Below, piece after piece: positions 27,350 to 34,917 of a stretch of DNA of 64,000 bases. Under the pieces are notes generated by a model. It ran no database searches. It saw nothing but the letters and a program-made list of their open reading frames with translations, and was not told the DNA's origin. This stretch comes from BACL11 sp945865535 (GTDB lineage Bacteria > Bacteroidota > Bacteroidia > Flavobacteriales > BACL11): NCBI GenBank assembly GCA_947502765.1, contig CANNBA010000009.1, positions 31,734 to 95,733 of the forward strand, in the 5' to 3' direction. The translations under genes and the position numbers were made by a program. Position 1 is the first letter of the stretch, and every line of letters begins with the position of its first letter.

Positions 27350-28330
27350 ATGAATAAATCCGTTGCACATTATATTTCTGAATTACTTTTTTTACACGAT
27401 TGCGTAATTGTACCAGAATTTGGTGGTTTTGTAGGAAACAAAAAATCAGCTCAATTAAATAAAACTACTGGAACATTAACGCCTCCATCAAAACAAATTT
27501 TATTCAATACAAATCTTAAAATAAATGATGGTTTATTGATTACACATATTGCAAATAAAGAAGGGATTCCACAAAAAATTGCAAAACAAAATGTGGAGCT
27601 ATTTTCAAATGAGAACAATACCAAACTATCTGCTTCAAAAGTATTAAGACTAGAAAATATTGGTTTATTCACAGCAGGAAAAGAAGGGAACATTATCTTT
27701 TTACAAGATAGTTCAACAAATTACAGTTTAGACGCTTTTGGCATGAAGCCAACTTACAACAAAACCATTGTAAGAAAAACTGAAACTGAGAAACAAGTAG
27801 AGGCAACAGTACAAACAATAAGAACTACAAGCAGAAATCCTAAGGCATTATTTCGGGCTGCAGCAGTCATTATTCCATTAGTTGCACTTTCGTATTTAAG
27901 CATCTCTCAACAAGACAGAATCAATAGTATTTATAGCCAAATGGCAACACTGAATCCATTTGCCTCAACTGAAATAGTTGAAGAAGTTATAAAATCTGAT
28001 GCTGAAAAAACAGTAGAAATTGAAGTAATGAATACTCCAATAACTAACATTATTGAAGAACTATTAGTCATTAAAATACCTGAAGCAGAAGTATTTTCAG
28101 TCATTACGCCTGAGAAAACGCATTTCTTAATTGTCGGAGCTTTTGCAGATCAAAAGAATGCAAATAATATGCTTAACACGCTTTACAATAGTAACAATAG
28201 TCCTGAAATTTTAGAAGGTGAGGGTCTTATAAAAGTGAGTTACGATTCTTTTTACAATAAAGAAGATGCTGAATTTGCTTTAAAGGAAATCAAGCAAGAA
28301 ATTCCTGAAGCTTGGTTACTTACTAAATAA
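27350..28330 (+). CDS. HU-CCDC81 and SPOR domain protein (cell-envelope)
   Basis: A 326-residue protein with the Bacteroidota architecture of two HU-related CCDC81-like domains (~1-60, FLHDCVIVPEFGGFVGN; ~65-130), one membrane helix (~165-185, AAAVIIPLVALSYLS), and a C-terminal SPOR domain (~255-326, FLIVGAFADQKNANNML). SPOR domains bind denuded peptidoglycan at division sites, while HU-like domains could contact nucleic acid or proteins on the cytoplasmic side. The family role is not established. A near-consensus TAATTTCG lies only 4 bases before the ATG. Confidence 0.85.
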   Translation: MNKSVAHYISELLFLHDCVIVPEFGGFVGNKKSAQLNKTTGTLTPPSKQILFNTNLKINDGLLITHIANKEGIPQKIAKQNVELFSNENNTKLSASKVLRLENIGLFTAGKEGNIIFLQDSSTNYSLDAFGMKPTYNKTIVRKTETEKQVEATVQTIRTTSRNPKALFRAAAVIIPLVALSYLSISQQDRINSIYSQMATLNPFASTEIVEEVIKSDAEKTVEIEVMNTPITNIIEELLVIKIPEAEVFSVITPEKTHFLIVGAFADQKNANNMLNTLYNSNNSPEILEGEGLIKVSYDSFYNKEDAEFALKEIKQEIPEAWLLTK

Positions 28331-28333
28331 AAT

Positions 28334-28843
28334 ATGATCGCAAAAACGCCAAGCCAATCAAGAGCAATTTTAACAGAAATTGTTTTGCCAAATGATACCA
28401 ATAACTTAAACAATTTGATGGGGGGACGCTTATTACATTGGATGGATATTGCGGCTGCTATCACGGCTCACAGGCATTGCAATCGAACTTGTGTAACGGC
28501 TTCTGTCAACAATGTTTCTTTCGAGCATCCCATCCCAAAAGGAAGTATTGTAACCCTTGAAGCAAATATTTCTAGAGCTTTTTCTTCATCTATGGAAATA
28601 TTTATTGACGTATGGACTGAAGATACCTTGTCGGGCAATAAAACAAAATGCAATGAAGCGATTTATACTTTTGTAGCTGTTGATGCTATGGGAAAACCAG
28701 CAAAAGTTTCGGAGGTAAAACCAGAAACAGAATTAGAAAAGAAACGCTTTGATGGGGCGCTTAGAAGAAGACAACTTTCTCTTATATTAGCAGGTAAACT
28801 AAAAGCCAGTGAAGCTTCAGAGTTAAAAGCTTTATTCGTTTAA
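28334..28843 (+). CDS. Acyl-CoA thioesterase, hot-dog fold (YciA/BACH type)
   Basis: A 169-residue protein with the hot-dog helix NLMGGRLLHWMDIAAAITAHRHC and the following TASVNNVSFEHPIPKGSIVTLEANI strands. It hydrolyses acyl-CoA to free acid and CoA; chain-length preference is unknown. It starts 3 bases after the SPOR protein gene. It is the last native gene before the foreign-looking segment. Confidence 0.9.
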   Translation: MIAKTPSQSRAILTEIVLPNDTNNLNNLMGGRLLHWMDIAAAITAHRHCNRTCVTASVNNVSFEHPIPKGSIVTLEANISRAFSSSMEIFIDVWTEDTLSGNKTKCNEAIYTFVAVDAMGKPAKVSEVKPETELEKKRFDGALRRRQLSLILAGKLKASEASELKALFV

Positions 28844-28851
28844 AAATAAAT

Positions 28852-28923
28852 TTTCACACGTCCAGAGAAATTGAGCATTACCAGAATGACGTTCCTAACC
28901 GCATGATGAATAAGAAAGCTTAA
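28852..28923 (+). pseudogene. Possible 3' end of a lost plus-strand gene
   Basis: An open stretch of 23 codons ending in TAA (28921-28923) reads like real protein (FHTSREIEHYQND, then VPNRMMNKKA) with no start codon near its left end. The base composition is richer in GC than the flanking native genes: I count 24 of 60 in 28861-28920. It may be the tail of a gene carried in with the adjoining GT9 gene. No family is recognised, and chance cannot be excluded for so short a run. Confidence 0.3.
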
Positions 28924-29031
28924 TTAGTCGAGCTTCCATCCTCTAAGCTGAGACTGAAAGTATTTTTTCATAATTATGTTTACCACTAAAAAAATGCAGA
29001 GGCCATATATCAGCAATTTATTATGGGACAT
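28924..29031 (-). CDS. Small membrane peptide of unknown function
   Basis: A 35-residue reading frame starting 8 bases after the GT9 stop. It has one hydrophobic segment (LLIYGLCIFLVVNII) followed by a basic/aromatic tail (KKYFQSQLRGWKLD). It may be translated from the GT9 transcript. Its stop abuts the stop of the plus-strand remnant. No homology is known to me; it could be a remnant of a larger gene. Confidence 0.35.
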   Translation of the reverse strand: MSHNKLLIYGLCIFLVVNIIMKKYFQSQLRGWKLD

Positions 29032-29039
29032 AATAAAGA

Positions 29040-30050
29040 CTATTCGCGAAGCAGGCGACGAATCTCTTTTGCGACCAGTTCAGCAGTAACCCCGACCATG
29101 CATAACTGGTAGACACTCTGTGAACATGCCCCTCTTCCATCTTTAGTACAAGGTCTACAAGCAAGATCCATTTCTATCGTTACAATCTGCTCACTTGTGG
29201 TAAACCCAAACGCAGTAGGGCCCATTAATGAGATGGCCTTAACTCCCAACACATCAGCAACATGCAATAATCCTGTATCTGCAGATACCACAAGAGAAGA
29301 CTGCTCTATTAATGCACAACTCTCAACAAGAGAGAGCTTGCCTGCAAGGTTTTGCACCTTTGTAGGACTAATCGCTTTTAATTCCTCACAGAAAGTATCT
29401 TCTTTACCTCCAAGAATTATGAAGGATCTCTCCGGCATTAAAGTGATGAGCTTTTTCCAATGATCCAAAGGCCATCTTTTCATCTCCCATGCCGCAGAAG
29501 GAACTAGAACAATAAGGTTCGTATTTTTCAAGAAAGGAAGCACTTTTTGACGGTTTTCTTTAGTAAAATTCCAGGATACCATTTTTTGTCTTGTGCTAGG
29601 AAGTATCTCCCACTTCTTCAAAGGACGGAAGAAAGATTCAATACCTCTAAATGGCCAAGGAAAAGTATTAATCCGGAATGAAAAAAGCAGAATTCTTTTC
29701 AAACGATCTTTTGGTCTTTTCAACCAGTGTGGCCTCTTCGCAAGAGTCATTCTTAAGTAAATAGAGAGCAGATTTGAACGCAAATTATTGTGAGCATCAT
29801 AAACATGATCATATTTTTCAAAACGCAGATTCTTGGCCAGCTTCAAAAGCCCGACCAATCCTTCTTTTTTATTAAAAGACCATACATGATTGACATGTGA
29901 GTTAAGTTTAACAAGGTAATCAAACTCACTTCTAGTAACCCAGTCAATCTGGGCATCTGGGTATTTCTGACGGATTAATTCAACCACTGCCGAACACTGG
30001 ACAATGTCACCAAAACTGGAAAAGCGAATAATTAAAACTTTATTTATCAT
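29040..30050 (-). CDS. Glycosyltransferase family 9 (heptosyltransferase-like), probably acquired
   Basis: A 336-residue ADP-heptose:LPS heptosyltransferase-like protein. The N-terminal domain has VLIIRFSSFGDIVQCSAVVEL. The C-terminal nucleotide-sugar domain shows VLVPSAAWEMKRWPLDHW, SADTGLLHVADVLGVKAI and a CRPCTKDGRGACSQ tail. The ATG at 30050 (MINKVL) follows two other possible ATGs. The gene is visibly richer in GC than its neighbours: 27 of 60 in 29461-29520 against 10 of 60 in 30241-30300 of the adjoining gene. Its start overlaps the stop of a truncated GT9. Both facts suggest horizontal acquisition and replacement of the native C-terminal half. Confidence 0.88.
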   Translation of the reverse strand: MINKVLIIRFSSFGDIVQCSAVVELIRQKYPDAQIDWVTRSEFDYLVKLNSHVNHVWSFNKKEGLVGLLKLAKNLRFEKYDHVYDAHNNLRSNLLSIYLRMTLAKRPHWLKRPKDRLKRILLFSFRINTFPWPFRGIESFFRPLKKWEILPSTRQKMVSWNFTKENRQKVLPFLKNTNLIVLVPSAAWEMKRWPLDHWKKLITLMPERSFIILGGKEDTFCEELKAISPTKVQNLAGKLSLVESCALIEQSSLVVSADTGLLHVADVLGVKAISLMGPTAFGFTTSEQIVTIEMDLACRPCTKDGRGACSQSVYQLCMVGVTAELVAKEIRRLLRE

Positions 30051-30522
30051 CATTATCATTTGATAAGAGACCAAATCCCTCTATAATGGAATCCTTCACA
30101 ATGGCATTTATATTAAAAAATTTCACAGTATCTAGATACCTATCCACTATGTGAACATCCGGTAAAATATTTTTTTTAAAACTTGTTAAAAGAAATTTCT
30201 CCCAATTCAATTTATTAAAACTTTTAGCAGCAAATCCTAATCTAATTTTTAAAATTTGAGTTCGTAAATTATTATGCAAATCAATTACATAATCATAATT
30301 TTCTTTTTTTAAATCAGAAATTACCTCTTTAATAGAATTATTAATTTGAAAGACAGCATCCACATTTGGATTGTTTTTAAAAAGAGTAACGAAAGGTGCT
30401 TTTGTAAGGAAATGAACCTGAGCATTCAACTGTTTTTTTAGCATTCTTACAACAGGAGTTGTAAGCACAATATCTCCAATTGAGGAGAATCTTACTACTA
30501 ATATTTTAAGTGTTTCTTGCAC
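30040..30522 (-). pseudogene. Truncated native glycosyltransferase family 9 (N-terminal half only)
   Basis: A 160-residue product with GTG start at 30522. It begins ILVVRFSSIGDIVLTTPVVRML and carries DYVIDLHNNLRTQILKIRLG, FNKLNWEKFLL and HIVDRYLDTVKFF, all typical of the GT9 of Bacteroidota. It stops after about half of a normal ~340-residue GT9, so the whole C-terminal sugar-nucleotide domain is missing. The stop lies inside the start of the intact GT9 gene. It is very AT-rich like the native genes. It is probably non-functional alone, unless the N-terminal domain has been kept for another role. Confidence 0.85.
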
Positions 30523-30527
30523 AGGGT

Positions 30528-30554
30528 AAAACTAAGAAATTTATCCTAGTTTTG
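30528..30554. promoter_or_regulatory. Divergent promoter pair between truncated GT9 and tatD
   Basis: TAGTTTTG (30547-30554, plus) matches TAnnTTTG, and TAGTTTTA is its near copy on the minus strand. Together they form an inverted repeat (AAAACTAAG...CCTAGTTTT). The plus element ends only 5 bases before the tatD ATG, so the tatD transcript would be nearly leaderless. Confidence 0.5.
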
Positions 30555-30559
30555 CACTC

Positions 30560-31333
30560 ATGCAATTTATTGATAGCCACAGCCATTTATATAGCGAACA
30601 GTTTGATAAAGACAGATCAAAAGTTGTTTCGGACGCGATAGCACTAGGAGTTACTACTTTTTTATTGCCAAATATATCAAGTAATTACACTGAAAGAATG
30701 CTTACTCTCTGCAGTGAATTTCCAAATAATTGTTTTCCAATGATAGGTTTACATCCTTGTGATGTAAGGGAAGAAAATTATGATCAAGAAATTGCTCATG
30801 TAGTAGAACAATTAGCTGCAGGAAATTACATTGGAGTGGGAGAAATTGGGCTAGATTTATATTGGGATAAAACTAATCTAGAAATTCAGAAAAAAGCATT
30901 TATTTTTCAAGTAGAATTAGCAAAAAAGCACCAATTACCTATTGCAATTCATGTCCGAGATTCTTTTAATGAAGCCATTGAGATAATTGAGGGGTTAAAT
31001 GATGAAACTCTAAGAGGTGTGTTTCATTGCTTTTCTGGAGAGATGAAAGATGCCAAAAAAATAATCGATTTAGGAGGATTTTATCTGGGAATTGGAGGGG
31101 TATTAACATTTAAAAATTCAGGGCTTGATAAAACAATAGCTGAAATAGATTTAAAACACTTAATTTTAGAAACAGATGCTCCTTACCTTGCTCCTGCTCC
31201 TTTTAGAGGAGAAAGAAATCAAAGCAAGTATCTTATAAATATTGCTGAAAAACTAGCAGAAGTACATAACATTAGCATTGAAAGGGTGGCAGAGATTACT
31301 ACTAAAAATGCAAAACATCTTTTTGGAATATGA
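30560..31333 (+). CDS. tatD: TatD-family metal-dependent DNase
   Basis: A 257-residue TIM-barrel hydrolase. Metal ligands are seen in DSHSHLY (residues 4-10), GEIGLDLYW, IHVRD, HCFSG and ETDAPYLAPAPFRG. Family members act as 3'-5' exonucleases/DNases, and some as D-aminoacyl-tRNA deacylases. L-asparaginase overlaps its stop by 4 bases (ATGA). Confidence 0.93.
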   Translation: MQFIDSHSHLYSEQFDKDRSKVVSDAIALGVTTFLLPNISSNYTERMLTLCSEFPNNCFPMIGLHPCDVREENYDQEIAHVVEQLAAGNYIGVGEIGLDLYWDKTNLEIQKKAFIFQVELAKKHQLPIAIHVRDSFNEAIEIIEGLNDETLRGVFHCFSGEMKDAKKIIDLGGFYLGIGGVLTFKNSGLDKTIAEIDLKHLILETDAPYLAPAPFRGERNQSKYLINIAEKLAEVHNISIERVAEITTKNAKHLFGI

Positions 31334-32325
31334 AGAAAAAAATATTAATGATTTATAGCGGAGGAACCATTGGAATGATAAAAGATCCAATGAAAAATAC
31401 CCTTGTTCCCTTTAATTTTGATAAACTTCTTGAGGCAATTCCTGAGCTCAGAAGTGAACAAATAAATTTATCCACTATCAGCACAAAAAAACCAATTGAC
31501 TCTAGTAATATGAGCCCTAGTAATTGGGTAGAAATTGCAAAACTGATAAGCGATAATTATGCTACATATGATAGCTTTGTAGTTCTGCATGGTACAGATA
31601 CTATGGCCTATACGGCATCAGCCCTTAGTTTTATGTTAGAAAATTTGAATAAAGCGGTAATACTTACAGGCTCTCAAATTCCAATTGGGGAAAGAAGGAC
31701 AGATGCAAAAGAAAACTTAATTACTTCAGTTGAAATTGCTGGATCAGGAAAAATAAATGAAGTTTGTATTTATTTTGAAGATCAACTTTACAGAGGGAAT
31801 AGAACGGTAAAAGTAAATGCAGAACACTTTGAAGCATTTCGTTCTCCTAATTTTCCTGTTTTGGTAGAGGCTGGAGTAAATATCAAATACGAAAATTTCT
31901 TAAATAAGGTAAGTGGGGTATTTAAAACACATATAAATATTTCAGATGATGTAGCAATTTTAAAATTATTTCCTGGTATTACTAGTGCGACTATACAAGC
32001 TGTTTTTGATAGTGCCAAAGGAATAGTAATTGAGAGTTTTGGGACGGGCAACGCACCTACCTCATCAGCATTTTCTCAATTACTTAATAACGCAACTAAA
32101 AGTGGAAAGATCTTAGTAAATATTACCCAATGTTTACACGGAAGTGCTGTTTTAGGACACTATGAAACAAGCGAACCTTTTGGAAAATCAGGAGTTATTT
32201 GTGGAAAGGATATGACTACAGAAGCTGCAATTACCAAATTAATGTTTCTTTTAGGAAAAGGATTAACGGATGAGCAAATTAAAACTGAATTACAAACCAA
32301 TTTAAGAGGAGAGATAAGCAACTAA
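31330..32325 (+). CDS. ansA: L-asparaginase, type I (cytoplasmic)
   Basis: A 331-residue asparaginase without a signal peptide. The catalytic Thr motifs are YSGGTIGMI (~residues 9-17) and VVLHGTDTMAYTASAL (~81-96). Hydrolyses asparagine to aspartate and ammonium. The ATGA overlap with tatD indicates an operon, a pairing common in Flavobacteriia. Confidence 0.93.
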   Translation: MKKKILMIYSGGTIGMIKDPMKNTLVPFNFDKLLEAIPELRSEQINLSTISTKKPIDSSNMSPSNWVEIAKLISDNYATYDSFVVLHGTDTMAYTASALSFMLENLNKAVILTGSQIPIGERRTDAKENLITSVEIAGSGKINEVCIYFEDQLYRGNRTVKVNAEHFEAFRSPNFPVLVEAGVNIKYENFLNKVSGVFKTHINISDDVAILKLFPGITSATIQAVFDSAKGIVIESFGTGNAPTSSAFSQLLNNATKSGKILVNITQCLHGSAVLGHYETSEPFGKSGVICGKDMTTEAAITKLMFLLGKGLTDEQIKTELQTNLRGEISN

Positions 32326-32348
32326 TTTTTAGATTTGCAAACTTTATT

Positions 32349-32433
32349 GGTGAGGTGTCAGAGTGGCCGAACGTGCAAGCTTGGAAAGTTTGTGTACAGC
32401 AATGTACCGCGGGTTCGAATCCCGCCCTCACCG
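32349..32433 (+). tRNA. tRNA-Ser(GGA)
   Basis: An 85-base cloverleaf: acceptor GGTGAGG/CCTCACC with discriminator G, D-arm TCAGAGTGGCCGA, anticodon loop CTTGGAAAG (anticodon GGA), a long class II variable arm (TGTACAGCAATGTACC) and the T-arm GCGGGTTCGAATCCCGC. The CCA end is not encoded. It reads UCC/UCU codons. Confidence 0.97.
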
Positions 32434-32444
32434 CATAATAAACT

Positions 32445-32483
32445 AAAAAACACTTGTATATCAATAATTTACAAGGTTTTTAT
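32445..32483. terminator. Terminator between tRNA-Ser and the TPR gene
   Basis: AAAACACTTGTA and TACAAGGTTTTT pair with one bulge around an 11-base loop, followed by TATTTTTT. It lies 11 bases after the tRNA and reaches the stop of the convergent TPR gene, so it may serve both. Confidence 0.65.
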
Positions 32484-34075
32484 TTTTTAGAGTTGGAAAT
32501 TTCAATTGCTTTATGCAGTAATGCAATCTTTTTATATTTAGTTTCATCAATTTTAAAGTAATCATACATTCTTCTGAGTGAAGATCCAACACCATCTATA
32601 CTTAAAAAAACTTTTTCGGCAATTTCTTGATTGATAGAAACTGGATTCTCCAATAATGCTAAAAGTATACTCCAATCTGATTCATTCAGAACTCTATTTA
32701 AATAACTATCAATTTTATCTTTGGACAATTCAAATGTATTGGAATTTAATATGCTTGTAATATTGTTATTCTTAAGTAGCTTGATTTGATCTAGTAACAA
32801 GTCCCTTCTTTTTCTATTTTTTTTATTACTAGATATAATGTAGAAAAGTAAAACTAGAGCCAAAATTACTGAAAAAATAATTATTGTAGCGCTCTTTTTG
32901 AATTGAGACAATCGCTCTCTTTTATTGGCAAGTTGAGTTTCAAATAATTTAGCTTCATACTCATTCTTGACCGTTTCTCTTAAAACTTTAAAACCATCTC
33001 TTCTATTTTGAATACTATCACTGTAAGTTGAAAAAAGCTCATGCATTGTTAAAGATAAATCCCATTTCTTTTGGTATTTATAGCCATTGTAAAGAAATTC
33101 ATAAATTTCTTCTCTTGTTTCAAATTCTGAATTTTTAGGAAGTTGAGTAAGAATACTTTCCATTTCACTAATCGCCTTATTTTTATCTTTTAAATAATTG
33201 ATTTTTGCTATAAGAACTTGTGTGTTAATAATTCCACTTTTTATATCTAACTCTTGATTAAGTTCCAAACTTTTATTTGCAAAAATAGAGGCAGCTTCTA
33301 TTTCATTTAACTCTAATTTTATTACCCCCAAGCTTAAATAACAATCTTTAATGAAGAATTTATCATTTTTTATTTGAAGTAATTTTAATGCATTGTTAAA
33401 TGATTTTTCTGCAACATTATACAACTTATTATTAATATGAATAAGACCAATATTCATTGAAATTATAGCCATACTCAATTCAGGTGCATTAATTTTCTTG
33501 TTAAGAGTAAGCGCTTCATTGTAATGAATGAGTGCAATATCATCATTTCCGATGGCAGCATTAATAGCTCCAATAGATAACAGCATTCGCGCTTCACCCT
33601 CTAAATCAGCTTCTGCAATGAAAATAGATTTCGCTTTATTATAGTATTGTATTGCTTCTAAATACTTGCTTTGTTGATAACTAACATTCCCTAGGTTGCC
33701 TATTATAATGGCCTCTAAACGAGAATCATTCATCTTTTTGGCAATTACTTGGGCTGCTTTGTAATTCTTTATCGACTCTTCACATTTATCTTGAAGTCTA
33801 TAAATATTTCCCTTGCCAAGAAGTGCACGATATATCTGTCTATTTGCTTTCTTTCTTACCGCCAAATCATAATAATAATCGAGTGCAATAAGAACAGAAT
33901 CAGGCATAACATTCTCGTAGATTGACTGATACTCATGTAATGCATTAAATCTTGTAGTATCTAATAGCTTTTCATTCTGCCAAATTTTGCTTAAAGAATC
34001 TACTTGGATATTAGAGTAAACGGATTTACTAACAATACAAAGAAATAGTACTAATGTAAAGTGTACTTTTTTCAA
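32480..34075 (-). CDS. Membrane-anchored TPR protein with C-terminal LuxR-like helix-turn-helix
   Basis: A 531-residue protein: signal peptide (cut near VYSN), about seven tetratricopeptide repeats across ~60-330 (for example AIQYYNKAKSIFI, ALIHYNEALTLNK, AEKSFNNALKLLQ), a membrane helix (~395-412, IIIFSVILALVLLFYII), and a cytoplasmic tail. The tail resembles a winged helix-turn-helix (NQEIAEKVFLSIDGVGSSLRRMYDYFKI). Such Bacteroidota proteins may sense periplasmic partners and act on DNA. The start is TTG at 34075, directly after the TAA of the upstream secreted-protein gene, with no spacing; this suggests coupled translation. No closer ATG gives the signal peptide. Confidence 0.8.
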   Translation of the reverse strand: MKKVHFTLVLFLCIVSKSVYSNIQVDSLSKIWQNEKLLDTTRFNALHEYQSIYENVMPDSVLIALDYYYDLAVRKKANRQIYRALLGKGNIYRLQDKCEESIKNYKAAQVIAKKMNDSRLEAIIIGNLGNVSYQQSKYLEAIQYYNKAKSIFIAEADLEGEARMLLSIGAINAAIGNDDIALIHYNEALTLNKKINAPELSMAIISMNIGLIHINNKLYNVAEKSFNNALKLLQIKNDKFFIKDCYLSLGVIKLELNEIEAASIFANKSLELNQELDIKSGIINTQVLIAKINYLKDKNKAISEMESILTQLPKNSEFETREEIYEFLYNGYKYQKKWDLSLTMHELFSTYSDSIQNRRDGFKVLRETVKNEYEAKLFETQLANKRERLSQFKKSATIIIFSVILALVLLFYIISSNKKNRKRRDLLLDQIKLLKNNNITSILNSNTFELSKDKIDSYLNRVLNESDWSILLALLENPVSINQEIAEKVFLSIDGVGSSLRRMYDYFKIDETKYKKIALLHKAIEISNSKK

Positions 34076-34675
34076 TTATATAGAAATATATTTTTTCTCA
34101 ACTGTTCCGTCCTTATAAATGTAAAACAATAGTGTATTGGGTTTAAATTCTGTTGCTTTGCCTAATATATCAATTATTTTAATCAGCTGTTTATTGTCTA
34201 AAACAATATCATCAATACCTAAAATAATATTTTGGTCTACACCAAAATTATTATGAATAAATTCCCAACGTGCAAGATTCAAACCACTATTAAATACTTC
34301 CCAATGTAATTGGTCCTCAATTAAACAATTAACTGGATAGCCATTGTGAATTGCAGAATCATTCCATAGATGTGCAGTAACATTAATAGTATCTGTAAGA
34401 GGGATGTTATGGGAAAACGAAAAATCTGAGTTATTAATTAAAGTGTCTTGTGCAATAATATTGCCTTGCATATTTGTAATAGTCCAGGCAATGTGATTTT
34501 CATTTTGTGGCCAAGTTAAATAATGACCAGGATGATATAATTTTACAAAATCAGTATCACTTACATTAACTATTAAACTCAGTGTATTACAATCAACTGT
34601 TGTAATTACTTGTGCTTGTGTTGTTTTTGTTAGCCCCAAAGCAATAGCTAATGTTAGTAAAATTTTCTTTTTCAT
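34076..34675 (-). CDS. Small secreted protein with T9SS-like C-terminal sorting domain
   Basis: A 199-residue protein. The signal peptide MKKKILLTLAIALGLTKTTQAQ is almost identical to that of the gene at 34918-35760. The mature part has a single unrecognised beta-rich domain (residues ~23-155). The C-terminus (LIKIIDILGKATEFKPNTLLFYIYKDGTVEKKYISI) follows the (I/L)-x-D-(I/L)-LGR...FYIYxDGTVEKK pattern of a T9SS type-A-like sorting domain. The cargo function is unknown. It abuts the TPR/HTH gene, which may respond to or regulate it. Confidence 0.75.
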   Translation of the reverse strand: MKKKILLTLAIALGLTKTTQAQVITTVDCNTLSLIVNVSDTDFVKLYHPGHYLTWPQNENHIAWTITNMQGNIIAQDTLINNSDFSFSHNIPLTDTINVTAHLWNDSAIHNGYPVNCLIEDQLHWEVFNSGLNLARWEFIHNNFGVDQNIILGIDDIVLDNKQLIKIIDILGKATEFKPNTLLFYIYKDGTVEKKYISI

Positions 34676-34856
34676 AAACTTTATATTTTAATTAATACGC
34701 AAATGTCAAAAAAATAACTAAAGTTTACTTCACGCCTAAGGGTGAATCTTCAAATAATTGAATACTCTGCAATATTACTAATTAAATAATTATAAAAGTT
34801 CGAACTATGGAGCGACAGGTTCGCTTAATAAAAAACCCACTTTTGAGTGGGTTTTT
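34611..34856. repeat. Direct repeat copy 1: terminator, leader and signal-peptide cassette
   Basis: Copy 1 of a ~246-base repeat; copy 2 is at 35696-35942. It spans a terminator hairpin, a leader and the signal-peptide codons of the gene at 34076-34675. An 88-base core (34720-34807) differs from copy 2 (35807-35894) by one base. The core contains the palindrome GTTCGAAC and an inverted repeat around TTCACC...CGTGAA. Confidence 0.9.
34831..34856 (-). terminator. Terminator hairpin (copy 1)
   Basis: AAAAACCCACT / AGTGGGTTTTT with a 4-base loop, perfect 11-bp stem with T-run. It lies 61 bases after the stop of the 34918-35760 gene, an unusually long gap that may hold a decayed reading frame. 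Confidence 0.85.
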
Positions 34857-34917
34857 AGTTATTTAATAAAGTACTTCTTTTGAGCTTTTCTGTCAAATGA
34901 AGTTAATAGTAATTTAT

